Shown: piece by piece, positions 15,972 through 25,633 of the stretch
Position numbering within the stretch: position 1 is the first letter of the stretch
Layout of the letters: the number at the start of each line of letters is the position of its first letter
Assembly (NCBI RefSeq): GCF_018129685.1
Contig: NZ_JAFCLG010000001.1
Coordinates: forward strand, 930,001 to 994,000
Reading direction: 5' to 3'
From: Bradyrhizobium manausense
GTDB taxonomy: Bacteria > Pseudomonadota > Alphaproteobacteria > Rhizobiales > Xanthobacteraceae
DNA: 64,000 nt
Made by a program: the position numbers and the translations under genes
Notes under the pieces: model-generated
What the model was told of the DNA's origin: nothing
Databases searched by the model: none
The model's input: the letters and a program-made list of their open reading frames with translations, nothing else

Positions 15972-18032
15972 TCAGGCGGCGAATTCGGGCGCGATTGACA
16001 GCCTGTCGGCGCGCACGCGGTCCTCGCCGTTGCTGGTATCGGCAAGTCCGCGCAGCACGGCATCGAGCGGCTGCGGCTTGTGATAGAGAAAGCCCTGGCC
16101 GAGCCTTACGCCCATCTCGCGCATGGCCTGCGCCTGCTCGGCCCGCTCGATGCCTTCGGCGACCAGCGTAAGCCCAAGCGTGCCCGCCAGTGAGGCGATG
16201 ACGCCGACGATCGCCTTGTCCTCGGCACTGTCAGGGATCTCGCGAATGAACGCCTTGTCGATCTTGACCTTGTCGAGCGGAAAGCGCCTGAGATGAGCGA
16301 GCGAGCTATAGCCGGTGCCGAAATCGTCGAGCGCGATCGTGGCGCCGAGGCGTCGCAACCGTCGCAGCGTGTCGGAAGCACTGGCGATGTTGTTGATCAG
16401 CGAGCCTTCCGTGATCTCGAGCTCGAGCGAGGCGGCCGCCACACCGAACCGCTCACAGGTTTCGCGCAGCTCGGCAGCGAGCGAATGATCGGCAAGTTCC
16501 GACGGCGGCAGATTGATCGCGATCCTGATCTGCCGCCTGCCTGCGGCGGCGAGCCGTTGCAGCGCGCGGCAGGCGTCGGTCAACACGTAGCGCGTCAGCC
16601 GCGCATTGTTGCCGCTGCGCTCGATCAGCGGCAGGAATTCGCCCGGACCGATCACGCCGTGCTCGGGATGACGCCAGCGAATGAGCGCCTCCAGGCCGAT
16701 CGCCTCCTGGGTCACAAGATCGACCTGGCTCTGATACCAGACTTCGAACTGGCCCTCGGAGAAGCCTGTCGGGATCGCAAGCTCCAGATCCCTGCGGCGG
16801 CGATAGTCGCGCTGAAGCGCTTCGTTCAGCACCGCGACGGTGCCCGGCGCCTTGCTCTTGGCGTGGTAGAGTGCGATGTCGGCCAACGCCGGCAAGTGGG
16901 ACAATTCAGGATCGTCGGCTCGGCGGACCGCAAGGCCGATGCTGGCACGCGGCACGACTTGCTTGTCGTGCACCAGGATCGGCGCGGAAATGGCCTCAAG
17001 CAATTGCGCGGCGAAAGCCTGCGCGGCCGCTTCATTGCCGACCTCAGGTCGAATGACCACGAACTCGTCGCCGCCGAGCCGCGCAACCCAATCTTCCGGC
17101 TGGACCGTAGCGCGAAGCCGCTCGGAGATATGAACCAGGAACTTGTCGCCGGCATCATGACCGAAGGTGTCGTTGATGCCCTTGAAATCGTCGAGATCGA
17201 TGAAGCTGAACGCGATCAGCGCGTCCGGCGAGCCTGAATCGTGGCTCAAGGTCACCAGACGTTCGGACAGCGAGCGGCGGTTGGGCAGCCCGGTCAGCGG
17301 ATCGTGCGAGGCCATGTGGCCAAGCCGGTCGAGCGCACCCGACGTGGTGTGCTGCATGGCGTTGAAGGCCTGCGCGAGCTGGCCGAACTCGTTCGACGAT
17401 GTGACGTCGGCCGGATAGGCGCGGCCGTCCTGCTTGCTGCGCTGGATCGCCGACATCATTGCGGCCAGCGGCTTGCCGATGAAGATATTGGCCGAGATCC
17501 GCATCGCGACCACGGTCGCGAGCGTCCCAAGCAGGCCGACTGCCAGAAGCAGCCCGAGCCTGCTGCCAGTGTTCGCATAGAGCGTCGCATAGGAATAGGC
17601 GATCGCGATCCGGCCGGCCTGAACGGACATGTTGCCGTTGCTGTAGCCGATCGGACGCGAGACTTCAGTGAGAGCCTGCACCATGGGCCGCGCCACCACG
17701 CGAGCGATCACGGTCCCGGTGTCGTCATAGACGGCCGCAGCTGCAATGGTCTCGTCGTGCATGATCTCGTTGAGCACGCCCGTGACCTGGTCATAGCGCA
17801 TCTTCCAGAGCGGCTCGGCGATCAATTCCGCACGGCTCTCGGCGACATGGGCAATGCGGGTATCGAGCTGCTTGATCTGCGACCAGAAGCTCGAGACCTC
17901 GACGCCCGCCGAGGCAAGCAGCTGCACCAGCAGCAGCACGGGCACGGTGGCCCAGATCATCGCACGGACGACCGAGCGTGATGAGGCTGAATTCGTCGGG
18001 CCGTTCATCTTGTCAGTACCGCCCTGCATCAT
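15972..18032 (-). CDS. Membrane-bound GGDEF-EAL c-di-GMP enzyme
   Basis: A 686-residue protein. A membrane helix lies near residues 25-45, a periplasmic sensor of about 120 residues follows, then a second helix near 170-190 and a HAMP-like linker. The GGDEF domain (about 245-405) has intact RLGGDEF. The EAL domain (about 420-670) has EALIRW, DDFGTGYSS and KIDKAFI, so both cyclase and phosphodiesterase sites look complete. The start overlaps the stop of the periplasmic binding-protein gene at 18029-19198 by 4 bp (ATGA). That coupling suggests the binding protein presents a ligand to the periplasmic sensor. Confidence 0.92.
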   Translation of the reverse strand: MMQGGTDKMNGPTNSASSRSVVRAMIWATVPVLLLVQLLASAGVEVSSFWSQIKQLDTRIAHVAESRAELIAEPLWKMRYDQVTGVLNEIMHDETIAAAAVYDDTGTVIARVVARPMVQALTEVSRPIGYSNGNMSVQAGRIAIAYSYATLYANTGSRLGLLLAVGLLGTLATVVAMRISANIFIGKPLAAMMSAIQRSKQDGRAYPADVTSSNEFGQLAQAFNAMQHTTSGALDRLGHMASHDPLTGLPNRRSLSERLVTLSHDSGSPDALIAFSFIDLDDFKGINDTFGHDAGDKFLVHISERLRATVQPEDWVARLGGDEFVVIRPEVGNEAAAQAFAAQLLEAISAPILVHDKQVVPRASIGLAVRRADDPELSHLPALADIALYHAKSKAPGTVAVLNEALQRDYRRRRDLELAIPTGFSEGQFEVWYQSQVDLVTQEAIGLEALIRWRHPEHGVIGPGEFLPLIERSGNNARLTRYVLTDACRALQRLAAAGRRQIRIAINLPPSELADHSLAAELRETCERFGVAAASLELEITEGSLINNIASASDTLRRLRRLGATIALDDFGTGYSSLAHLRRFPLDKVKIDKAFIREIPDSAEDKAIVGVIASLAGTLGLTLVAEGIERAEQAQAMREMGVRLGQGFLYHKPQPLDAVLRGLADTSNGEDRVRADRLSIAPEFAA

Positions 18033-19198
18033 TCACCTGCGTCGCTCGGGGGCGACAGCGAGGAGATCAGCGCGTCCACCGAGAAATCATATTGACCGCA
18101 ATGGTCCGGCTTTGCCTTGAACCGCGCAAAATCGATCCGGTCGAAGGCCCGGGCCTTGATCAGCGCGGCGACGGAGCCGCGATTGTTGCGCGTGATCGCC
18201 GATGTCTTGACTTCGACATGCGGCGAGTTGGCTGCGAAGTCGCAGCCGTCGGCATAGTCGCGAAGCAGCACGATCGACCAGCCGCCAAGCAGAAAGTGAC
18301 CGCCATCGGTCAGCAGCAGGTGACCAGCCTTGACTTCGCGCAGTGCCTCTTCCGACCAGTTGAGGCCGACCACCTGGATATTCTCGCCCGGTGTAATGCC
18401 GGCCGCTTCGACGGCCTTGAGAGCGCCCAGCGCCATCGGATCGTTGCCGGCCCAGATCCCTGCGGGACGGATACCCTTGCGCTCGGCCCAGCTCAGATAG
18501 TTGGCCGCAACCTGCTCCGCCTCGGACTGGGTCCAGTTGGCGAACAGCATCCGGTCCACCACGACATCAGGCGCGGCCGCGACCGCGAGCTGGAGGCCGG
18601 CATTGCGGGCGATCGAGGCTGGCGTGATCTCGTCACCACCGATCCCGAGAAGATGTATCTTGCCGTCGGGGCTCTGCCATTTTTCGGTGCGCGCCGCGCC
18701 GATGAGCGCATTTGCCATCCGGGCGCCGGCCGTCGTCAGATCGGTCGTGATGTCGCCGAGCCAATTCTTGAGCTTGGTTCGCGGCGAACCAAGGCGCCTT
18801 GCGTCTTCGCCGATCAACGAGTTCGACAGCAGAAGCGTTTTGACCCCCGCTGCCTCGGCCGCCTCCAGAATCGGAACGGCGGCGGACTCCTCATTCGAGA
18901 GAATGAGAAAGTCGGGCTTGTCGGCACGTGCGACCGCGCCGAGGCCGAGCTCCTGCATGGTGCGGTAATTGCGCTCGCTGGTGAGCACCTCGACGTTGGC
19001 ATTGAGCCTGCGGCCCGCTGCCTGCATGGTCTGCGCGACCATGTCCCAATAGACCTCGCCGGTCTTGCCGGGGTTCACAAAGACGACGTTGAGCGGCTTT
19101 GCATCGGCCGCGACAGCGCGGCCGGCCGGCGCAGCAATGCCGCAGGCGATGCTCACAACGAGCAATATTCGCAAGATAACAGTCATTCGTTTCGCCAC
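18029..19198 (-). CDS. Periplasmic sugar-type binding protein (Peripla_BP_4)
   Basis: A 389-residue exported protein with a signal peptide ending near AVAA, followed by a LacI/ribose-binding-type fold (start LNVVFVNPGKTGEVYWDMV; AGIWAGNDPMALGALKAVEAAG near residue 265). No ABC permease or ATPase is nearby. Instead the next gene, overlapping by 4 bp, is a membrane GGDEF-EAL protein. This resembles binding-protein sensor pairs such as LuxP-LuxQ, where ligand binding controls a signalling partner. The ligand is unknown. Confidence 0.85.
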   Translation of the reverse strand: MAKRMTVILRILLVVSIACGIAAPAGRAVAADAKPLNVVFVNPGKTGEVYWDMVAQTMQAAGRRLNANVEVLTSERNYRTMQELGLGAVARADKPDFLILSNEESAAVPILEAAEAAGVKTLLLSNSLIGEDARRLGSPRTKLKNWLGDITTDLTTAGARMANALIGAARTEKWQSPDGKIHLLGIGGDEITPASIARNAGLQLAVAAAPDVVVDRMLFANWTQSEAEQVAANYLSWAERKGIRPAGIWAGNDPMALGALKAVEAAGITPGENIQVVGLNWSEEALREVKAGHLLLTDGGHFLLGGWSIVLLRDYADGCDFAANSPHVEVKTSAITRNNRGSVAALIKARAFDRIDFARFKAKPDHCGQYDFSVDALISSLSPPSDAGE

Positions 19199-19388
19199 CC
19201 CGTCCTGGTTCCGAAACTGGACCCGCGTCCGCTAACATTTGGCAAAGTCCGGCGCGATGCGGCGGCGTAGAGCTAACAAAGGGTGTATCGGCAGCACGGA
19301 ATATCGCTCATTGGACCGCTCACGGACGCCCGCGCTGCCTGCCGTTCCGTGCTATCAGCACATCCGAAACCTCCGACTCACCACACCC

Positions 19389-20837
19389 ATGGCCAAGAAC
19401 ACGCTTTCCTTCGTCTGCCAGAATTGCGGCGCGGCCTATAACCGCTGGCAGGGCAAGTGCGAGTCCTGCGGCGAGTGGAATACGCTCGCCGAGGAAGATG
19501 CGACCGGCAGCGTGCCGGTTTCGATCCGCTCCAAGCGCAAGGGGCGCACATTCGCGCTGGAGAGCCTCGCCGGCAAAAGCCCCGATGCGCCGCGCCTGTC
19601 CTCGGGCATGACCGAACTCGACCGCGTCACCGGCGGCGGCTTCGTCCGCGGCTCGGTGCTGCTGGTCGGCGGCGATCCCGGCATCGGCAAGTCGACCTTG
19701 CTGACGCAGGCAACCAGTCTGATGGCGCGCGCTGGCCACCGCATCGTCTATATCTCCGGCGAAGAGGCCATCGCCCAGGTGCGGTTGCGCGCCGAGCGGC
19801 TCGGGCTGTCGGACGCGCCGGTGCAGCTGGCGGCAGAGACCTCGGTGGAGGATATCGTCTCGACATTGTCGGAAGGCGCCGTGCCCCGGCTGATCGTGAT
19901 CGACTCGATCCAGACGATGTGGACCGACACGGTGGAATCGGCGCCCGGCACGGTGACGCAGGTGCGCGCCTCGGCGCAGGCGCTCATTCGTTTCGCCAAG
20001 AAGACCGGTGCGGCCATCATCCTGGTTGGTCACGTCACCAAGGACGGTCAGATCGCCGGCCCCCGCGTGGTCGAGCACATGGTCGATGCCGTGATGTCGT
20101 TCGAGGGCGAAGGCTCGCAGCAATTCCGCATCCTGCGTGCCGTCAAGAACCGCTTCGGCCCGACCGACGAGATCGGCGTGTTCGAGATGACGGGCCTTGG
20201 CTTGCGCGAAGTCACCAACCCCTCCGAGCTGTTCCTGTCGGAACGCGACCTCGGCACGCCAGGCACCGCAGTCTTCGCGGGCATCGAGGGCACACGGCCC
20301 GTTCTGGTCGAATTGCAGGCGCTGGTCGCGCCCACCTCGCTCGGCACCCCGCGCCGGGCGGTGGTCGGCTGGGACCAGAGCCGGCTCTCGATGGTGCTGG
20401 CGGTGCTGGAGGCCCATTGCGGGGTCAAGCTGTCCGGCCACGACGTCTATCTGAACGTCGCGGGCGGCCTGCGCATTCACGAGCCGGCCGCTGACATGGC
20501 CGCCGCGGCCGCACTGGTGTCGTCCCTGGTTAATGCGCAGTTACCCACCGATGCTGTTTATTTCGGCGAGATTTCGCTCTCCGGCGTCATTCGTCCGGTG
20601 GCGCAGACCCCGGCCCGGCTCAAGGAAGCGGTCAAGCTCGGCTTCAAGCGCGCTGTGCTGCCCGAATCGGCCCGCGGCGGCGATACCGGCGGTGACGCCG
20701 GCCTGACCCTGAACGCGATCAACAGCCTGACAACCCTGGTCGCCGAAATCGCCGCAAAGGGCTCCCGCCGCAGCGACTCACCCCCGCCGGCAGAGAAAAA
20801 TGCCACACCGGCAAGATTCCGCCGTGGAGAGGGTTAG
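19389..20837 (+). CDS. radA: DNA repair protein RadA
   Basis: A 482-residue RadA/Sms. The N-terminal zinc finger is CQNCGAAYNRWQGKCESC. The RecA-like ATPase carries GGDPGIGKST and the RadA-specific KNRFG motif. The C-terminal Lon-like domain follows (about residues 300-450). RadA is a branch-migration helicase in recombination. Start at 19389 places the zinc finger at residue 10, as in other RadA proteins; the upstream open frame is not conserved. The last 25 residues are Pro/Ser/Arg-rich. Confidence 0.95.
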   Translation: MAKNTLSFVCQNCGAAYNRWQGKCESCGEWNTLAEEDATGSVPVSIRSKRKGRTFALESLAGKSPDAPRLSSGMTELDRVTGGGFVRGSVLLVGGDPGIGKSTLLTQATSLMARAGHRIVYISGEEAIAQVRLRAERLGLSDAPVQLAAETSVEDIVSTLSEGAVPRLIVIDSIQTMWTDTVESAPGTVTQVRASAQALIRFAKKTGAAIILVGHVTKDGQIAGPRVVEHMVDAVMSFEGEGSQQFRILRAVKNRFGPTDEIGVFEMTGLGLREVTNPSELFLSERDLGTPGTAVFAGIEGTRPVLVELQALVAPTSLGTPRRAVVGWDQSRLSMVLAVLEAHCGVKLSGHDVYLNVAGGLRIHEPAADMAAAAALVSSLVNAQLPTDAVYFGEISLSGVIRPVAQTPARLKEAVKLGFKRAVLPESARGGDTGGDAGLTLNAINSLTTLVAEIAAKGSRRSDSPPPAEKNATPARFRRGEG

Positions 20838-21005
20838 CCAGAGGTGACGGCAAGCGCCTCCGCCGCTATACAGCCGTCACAAAAGCAGCACGGGATTGCG
20901 TGGTTGCGGCCTTGCCGGAAGCGCTGTCTGCCCATCATTTAGGGCGGCGGCCAAACACCGATTCGCTGAGCACCCTTTGAGCGTACGAGCGGACCAGACC
21001 AGCCG

Positions 21006-21635
21006 ATGCCAGTTACACTCCTCGACCTGATCCTGCTCGGTGTGATGCTGATCTCGGGCCTGCTCGCCATGGTGCGCGGCTTCATGCGCGAGATCCTCTC
21101 GATTGCGGCCTGGGGCACCGCCGCGATCGTGACGCTGTACTCGTTCTCCAAGCTGCTGCCGACCGCCAAGACCTATTTCAACAACGACACGGTCGCGAGC
21201 GTGGTCGTGGTCGCTGGCGTGTTCGTCGGTACCCTGGTCGTGGTCTCCGTGGTCACAGTCCGGATCTCCGACATGATCCTGGATTCGCGCATTGGCGCGC
21301 TGGACCGCACGCTGGGCTTCCTGTTTGGCCTCGCTCGCGGCCTTTTGATCGTCGTGGTCGCCTTCCTGTTCTTCACCTGGCTGGTGCCGGACAAGCAGCG
21401 CCCGGACTGGGTCTCGGGGGCAAAATCCCGCGTGGTGCTCCAGGGAACCGGGGATTGGCTGATGTCCCTCTTGCCTGACGACCCCGAGAACACCATCTTG
21501 AAGAGATTCAAGAAAAACAAACCAGATGATGATCAAGCTGATACCGACCAGCAGCCTCCGGGCACTGGCGACGGCTACAGCAAACCGGCTCGTGACAGCC
21601 TGAAGAAGCTGATCGAGAAACCTGCGGCGCGTTGA
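21006..21635 (+). CDS. cvpA: CvpA-family membrane protein
   Basis: A 209-residue protein with four predicted membrane helices in the first 140 residues (MPVTLLDLILLGVMLISGLL; the central GALDRTLGFLFGLARGLLIV motif is typical). The C-terminal 70 residues are polar and charged. CvpA is named for colicin V production and lies upstream of purF in many proteobacteria, as here (27-bp gap), suggesting a shared transcript. Biochemical role unclear; enteric homologues affect envelope integrity. Confidence 0.92.
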   Translation: MPVTLLDLILLGVMLISGLLAMVRGFMREILSIAAWGTAAIVTLYSFSKLLPTAKTYFNNDTVASVVVVAGVFVGTLVVVSVVTVRISDMILDSRIGALDRTLGFLFGLARGLLIVVVAFLFFTWLVPDKQRPDWVSGAKSRVVLQGTGDWLMSLLPDDPENTILKRFKKNKPDDDQADTDQQPPGTGDGYSKPARDSLKKLIEKPAAR

Positions 21636-21662
21636 TAGAGCCAACAGAGAGGCGCGGACGAG

Positions 21663-23174
21663 ATGCGACACCCTGACCAGGACGCCCAACTTGATCTCGA
21701 TACCGGCCCGGCCGCGCTAGAGCTTCAGGACGACCTGGAGGGAGATACGCTTCGCGAAGAATGCGGCGTCTTCGGCATCTACGGACACCCGGATGCCGCC
21801 GCCATCACGGCGCTCGGCCTCCACGCACTCCAACATCGCGGCCAGGAGGCCGCCGGCATCGTCTCCTACGACGGCAGCCGCTTTCACAGCGAACGCCGCC
21901 TCGGTCTCGTCGGCGACACCTTCTCCCGCCGCGAGGTGATCGACCGCCTGCCCGGCAGTGTCGCGGTGGGCCATGTCCGCTACGCCACGACCGGCGCCAC
22001 GATCCTGCGCAACGTGCAGCCGTTGTTCGCCGAGCTCAATGCCGGCGGCCTAGCGGTCGCCCACAACGGCAACCTCTCCAATGGACTGACGCTGCGCCGC
22101 GAGCTCGTGAAGAATGGCGCGATGATGCAGTCGACCTCGGACACCGAGGTGATCCTCCATCTGGTCGCGCGCTCGAGGCGCAGCCGCTTCATCGAGCGCT
22201 ACATCGACGCGCTGCGCGAGATCGAAGGCGCCTACGCGCTGGTCTCGCTCACCAACAAGAAGCTGGTCGGCGCGCGCGATCCGCGCGGCATCCGGCCCTT
22301 GGTGCTCGGCGACCTCGACGGCTGCCCGATCCTGACCTCGGAGACCTGCGCACTCGACATCATCGGCGCGCGCTTCGTGCGTGACATCGAGCCTGGCGAA
22401 GTCATCGTATTCGACGAGAATGGCCAGGACATCCACAAGCCGTTCCCGCCGATGCCACCGCGCCCCTGCATCTTCGAATACATTTATTTCTCCCGTCCGG
22501 ATTCCATCGTCCACGGCCGCTCGGTGTACGAGGTGCGCAAGGCCTTCGGCGCGCAGCTCGCGCGCGAAAGCCATGTGGCGGTCGACGTCGTGGTACCGGT
22601 GCCGGATTCCGGCGTGCCCGCGGCGATCGGCTACAGCCAGCATTCGGGCGTGCCGTTCGAGCTCGGCATCATCCGCAACCACTATGTCGGCCGCACCTTC
22701 ATTCAGCCGACGCAGGCGATCCGCGAATCCGGCGTGCGCATGAAGCACTCGGCCAACCGCGCGGCGATCGAGGGCAAGCGCATCATCCTGATCGACGACT
22801 CCCTGGTGCGCGGCACCACCTCGAAGAAGATCGTGCGCATGATGCGCGATGCCGGTGCCAAGGAAGTGCACTTCCGCCTCGCTTCGCCCCCGATCCTCTA
22901 TCCCGACTATTACGGCATCGACCTGCCGGATCGTGGCGGCCTGCTGGCGGCAACGCATTCGATGGAGGAGATGCGCGAGATCATCGGCGCGGACTCGCTC
23001 GCCTTCCTGTCGATCGACGGCATGTATCGCGCCATGGGCGAGCCCGGCCGCGACCCGGCCAACCCGAAGTTTGCGGATCACTGCTTCACTGGCGTCTATC
23101 CGACTCACCTGACCGACCAGACCCAGATCGAGCCGCAGCCGCGGCAGCTATCGCTGCTGGCGGAGGCGAGCTGA
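21663..23174 (+). CDS. purF: Amidophosphoribosyltransferase
   Basis: A 503-residue first enzyme of purine synthesis, transferring ammonia from glutamine to PRPP. The catalytic N-terminal cysteine is C34 in REECGVFGIYGH, so a propeptide of about 33 residues must be removed, as in the Bacillus-type enzyme. The PRPP loop is IILIDDSLVRGTTS near residue 375. The glutaminase motif HNGNLSNG is intact. A long propeptide and normal remaining length argue for an active enzyme. Confidence 0.96.
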   Translation: MRHPDQDAQLDLDTGPAALELQDDLEGDTLREECGVFGIYGHPDAAAITALGLHALQHRGQEAAGIVSYDGSRFHSERRLGLVGDTFSRREVIDRLPGSVAVGHVRYATTGATILRNVQPLFAELNAGGLAVAHNGNLSNGLTLRRELVKNGAMMQSTSDTEVILHLVARSRRSRFIERYIDALREIEGAYALVSLTNKKLVGARDPRGIRPLVLGDLDGCPILTSETCALDIIGARFVRDIEPGEVIVFDENGQDIHKPFPPMPPRPCIFEYIYFSRPDSIVHGRSVYEVRKAFGAQLARESHVAVDVVVPVPDSGVPAAIGYSQHSGVPFELGIIRNHYVGRTFIQPTQAIRESGVRMKHSANRAAIEGKRIILIDDSLVRGTTSKKIVRMMRDAGAKEVHFRLASPPILYPDYYGIDLPDRGGLLAATHSMEEMREIIGADSLAFLSIDGMYRAMGEPGRDPANPKFADHCFTGVYPTHLTDQTQIEPQPRQLSLLAEAS

Positions 23175-23189
23175 CGCGAGGACGCGACG

Positions 23190-23330
23190 ATGCAGCTGGC
23201 CATTGCCATTCTCTGCGGAGTGCTCTTGGTCAGCTTCATCGTCTTCGCCTTCAGACAGGGCATGAAGGTGACGCCCGATAGCTCGGGAAACGGCAGCAAC
23301 AGCGACAACATGCAGTCTGGCGGTAGCTAG
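23190..23330 (+). CDS. Small membrane protein, 46 residues
   Basis: Starts 15 bp after purF with GCGAGGACGCGACG upstream. The sequence is one hydrophobic helix (MQLAIAILCGVLLVSFIVF) followed by AFRQGMK and a Ser/Gly/Asn-rich tail of about 20 residues. Tight spacing between purF and the dehydrogenase gene, a ribosome binding site and clean topology support a real single-pass protein. No family recognised. Confidence 0.6.
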   Translation: MQLAIAILCGVLLVSFIVFAFRQGMKVTPDSSGNGSNSDNMQSGGS

Positions 23331-23395
23331 GCTGGGGCCCGAGATTCCATTACGGGCGGGCTTGCCCCAGCCGTCCACGCCTGTAAAACGCGGCC

Positions 23396-24136
23396 ATGAC
23401 AAAGCCCCTCGCTGACCGTATCGCTCTCGTCACCGGCGCCTCGCGCGGCATCGGTTTTGCCACGGCGCTGGCGCTCGCCAAGGCCGGCGCGCATATCGTC
23501 GCGACCGCGCGCACGCAAGGAGGGCTTGAGGAGCTCGACGACGAAATCCGCAAAGTGGGCGGCAGCGCCACGCTGGTGCCGCTCAACCTCACGGATTTCG
23601 ACGGCATCGCGCGCCTCGGCGCGGGCCTGCACGAGCGTTATGGCAAGCTCGACATCCTGGTCGGAAATGCTGGCGTGCTCGGCCCCTCTTCGCCGGTCGG
23701 TCATATCGAGCTCAAGACGTTCAACGACGTCATGGCCGTCAACGTCTCTGCGAACTTCCAGCTGATCCGCTGCATGGAGCCGCTGCTCAGGCAATCCGAT
23801 GCAGGACGCGCCGTGTTCATCACCGCGGGAGCAGCCACCAAGGCGACTGCCTATGTCAGCCCCTACGCGACTTCCAAGGCCGCGCTGGAGACGCTGGCGC
23901 GCGCCTGGGCGAACGAGACCGCGAACACGGCCATCCGCGTCAACCTGTTCAGCCCCGGCCCGATCCGCACCCGCATGCGTGCGGCCTTGATGCCGGGCGA
24001 GGATCCCGCCACGCTCGACACGCCCGAGCAGGTCGCCGAGTTCATCGTGCCGCTTTGCGCCCCCGAGTGGACGGAGACCGGCAAGTTCTACGATTACAAG
24101 ACGCGCACGCTGATGAGCTTCCGCGCGCCAGCCTGA
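23396..24136 (+). CDS. SDR-family NAD(P)-dependent oxidoreductase
   Basis: A 246-residue classical short-chain dehydrogenase. The cofactor loop is TGASRGIG (residues 13-20), NAG lies near 92, and the catalytic Y-x-x-x-K is YATSK near 157, preceded by a catalytic-region Thr (ITAGAAT) where many SDRs have Ser. Length is normal. Cytoplasmic; substrate not predictable. It lies downstream of purF and the 46-residue gene. A 9-bp hairpin follows at 24213-24239. Confidence 0.88.
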   Translation: MTKPLADRIALVTGASRGIGFATALALAKAGAHIVATARTQGGLEELDDEIRKVGGSATLVPLNLTDFDGIARLGAGLHERYGKLDILVGNAGVLGPSSPVGHIELKTFNDVMAVNVSANFQLIRCMEPLLRQSDAGRAVFITAGAATKATAYVSPYATSKAALETLARAWANETANTAIRVNLFSPGPIRTRMRAALMPGEDPATLDTPEQVAEFIVPLCAPEWTETGKFYDYKTRTLMSFRAPA

Positions 24137-24212
24137 TGTCCTCAGAAATTCAAGCTGGTTTAAGACCCGCGGAAATAGCGCCTCAACGCATTTTGCCCAA
24201 AAGTTAACCGAA

Positions 24213-24239
24213 GGATGACGCACCGACGCAGCGTCATCC
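24213..24239 (+). terminator. Hairpin after SDR gene
   Basis: GGATGACGC pairs with GCGTCATCC around a 9-nt loop. It is followed by GGCTTTAG rather than a T-run. It probably ends or attenuates the purF-SDR transcript before the binding-protein gene at 24341. Confidence 0.45.
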
Positions 24240-24340
24240 GGCTTTAGACGCATTGCCGTCGTGCTTTGGACAGGCTACGGAATTCACCGGAACCAGGCTC
24301 CGCAAGAGGGCCGCCCGCACGTTTAAAATGGAGGAAATTT

Positions 24341-25567
24341 ATGACGAAGACGTTCGCGCGCCGCTCCGCGGCCCTTCTTGCCTGCGCCGCTTTCGGTTTT
24401 GCCACATCCGCCTACGCCCAGGACAAGACCGTCACGATCGGCGTGCTCAACGACATGTCCAGCCTCTACGCCGACATCGGCGGCCCCGGCTCCGTGCTGG
24501 CGGTCAAGATGGCGGTCGAGGATTCAGGTCTGGCCGCCAAGGGCTGGAAGATCGAGGTCGTCAGCGGCGACCACCAGAACAAGCCTGACGTCGGCGTCAA
24601 CATCGCGCGGCAATGGATCGACACCCAGAAGGTCGACATGATCACCGACACGCCGAACTCGGGCGTGGCGCTGGCGGTCAGCAATGTCGCCAAGGAAAAG
24701 AACGTGGTCCTGCTCAACAACGGCGGCGCCAGCGCCGACCTGACCGGCAAGGCCTGCAACGCCAACACCATCTCGTATACGTACGACACCTACATGCTCG
24801 CCACCGGCACCGGCAAGGCGCTGACCAAGGCCGGCGGCGACACCTGGTTCTTCCTGACCGCCGATTACGCCTTCGGTGCCGCGCTCGAGCGTGACACCAG
24901 CGCGGTCGTCACCGCGAATGGCGGCAAGGTGCTTGGCGGCGTCAAGCATCCGCTCAACACCTCGGACTTCTCGTCCTTCCTGCTCCAGGCACAGAACTCC
25001 AAGGCAAAGATCGTCGGGCTGGCCAATGCCGGCGGCGACACCACCAATTCGATCAAGCAGGCGGCGGAGTTCGGTATCGTCGAGGGCGGCCAGAAGCTCG
25101 CAGCGTTGCTGCTGTTCATCAACGACGTCCATTCGCTCGGCCTCAAGACCGCGCATGGCCTGACCTTCACCGAATCCTTCTACTGGGACCTGAACGACAG
25201 CACCCGTGCCTGGTCCAAGCGCTTCCAGGAGAAGATGAGCAATCACGCGATGCCGTCCATGACCCAGGCCGGCAACTATGCGGGCGTGATCCACTACCTC
25301 AAGGCGCTCGAGGCGCTCGGCGGCAATCCGCATGACGGCGCCAAGGTCGTCGCCAAGATGAAGGAAATCCCGACCGACGATCCGCTGTTCGGCAAGGGCC
25401 CGCTCCGCGAGGACGGCCGCCGCATCATCCCGGCCTATCTGTTCGAGGTGAAGAAGCCGGAGGAATCGAAGGGACCGTGGGACTATTACAAGCTGGTCTC
25501 GACGATCTCGGCCGAAGACGCGGCCAAGCCGCTCAAGGACAGTGAGTGTCCGCTGGTGAAGAAGTAG
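24341..25567 (+). CDS. Orphan branched-chain amino-acid-type binding protein
   Basis: A 408-residue periplasmic binding protein of the LivK/urea class with a signal peptide ending near AYAQ. GGAGGAAATTT precedes the start. It is a close paralogue of the binding protein at 38663-39883: long stretches such as DKTVTIGVLNDMSSLYAD, DTWFFLTADYAFGAALERD and KHPLNT are nearly identical between them. No permease or ATPase genes adjoin it, so it may feed the liv-type transporter encoded at 36.8-41.4 kb or another one elsewhere. Confidence 0.9.
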   Translation: MTKTFARRSAALLACAAFGFATSAYAQDKTVTIGVLNDMSSLYADIGGPGSVLAVKMAVEDSGLAAKGWKIEVVSGDHQNKPDVGVNIARQWIDTQKVDMITDTPNSGVALAVSNVAKEKNVVLLNNGGASADLTGKACNANTISYTYDTYMLATGTGKALTKAGGDTWFFLTADYAFGAALERDTSAVVTANGGKVLGGVKHPLNTSDFSSFLLQAQNSKAKIVGLANAGGDTTNSIKQAAEFGIVEGGQKLAALLLFINDVHSLGLKTAHGLTFTESFYWDLNDSTRAWSKRFQEKMSNHAMPSMTQAGNYAGVIHYLKALEALGGNPHDGAKVVAKMKEIPTDDPLFGKGPLREDGRRIIPAYLFEVKKPEESKGPWDYYKLVSTISAEDAAKPLKDSECPLVKK

Positions 25568-25572
25568 GAAGT

Positions 25573-25633
25573 CGTAGGGTGGGTTGCGCCCAGCGACTGC
25601 GCTTCGCGCAGCGCAAGGCTAAGCCACCCTACG
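25573..25633. repeat. GTAGGGTGG palindromic repeat
   Basis: CGTAGGGTGG at the left is the exact inverse of CCACCCTACG at the right, with GC-rich inverted segments (CTGCGC/GCGCAG) between. It lies between two convergent genes, and its right arm includes the stop codon of the MFS gene. Sequences of this type are widely scattered in Bradyrhizobium genomes. Confidence 0.75.
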
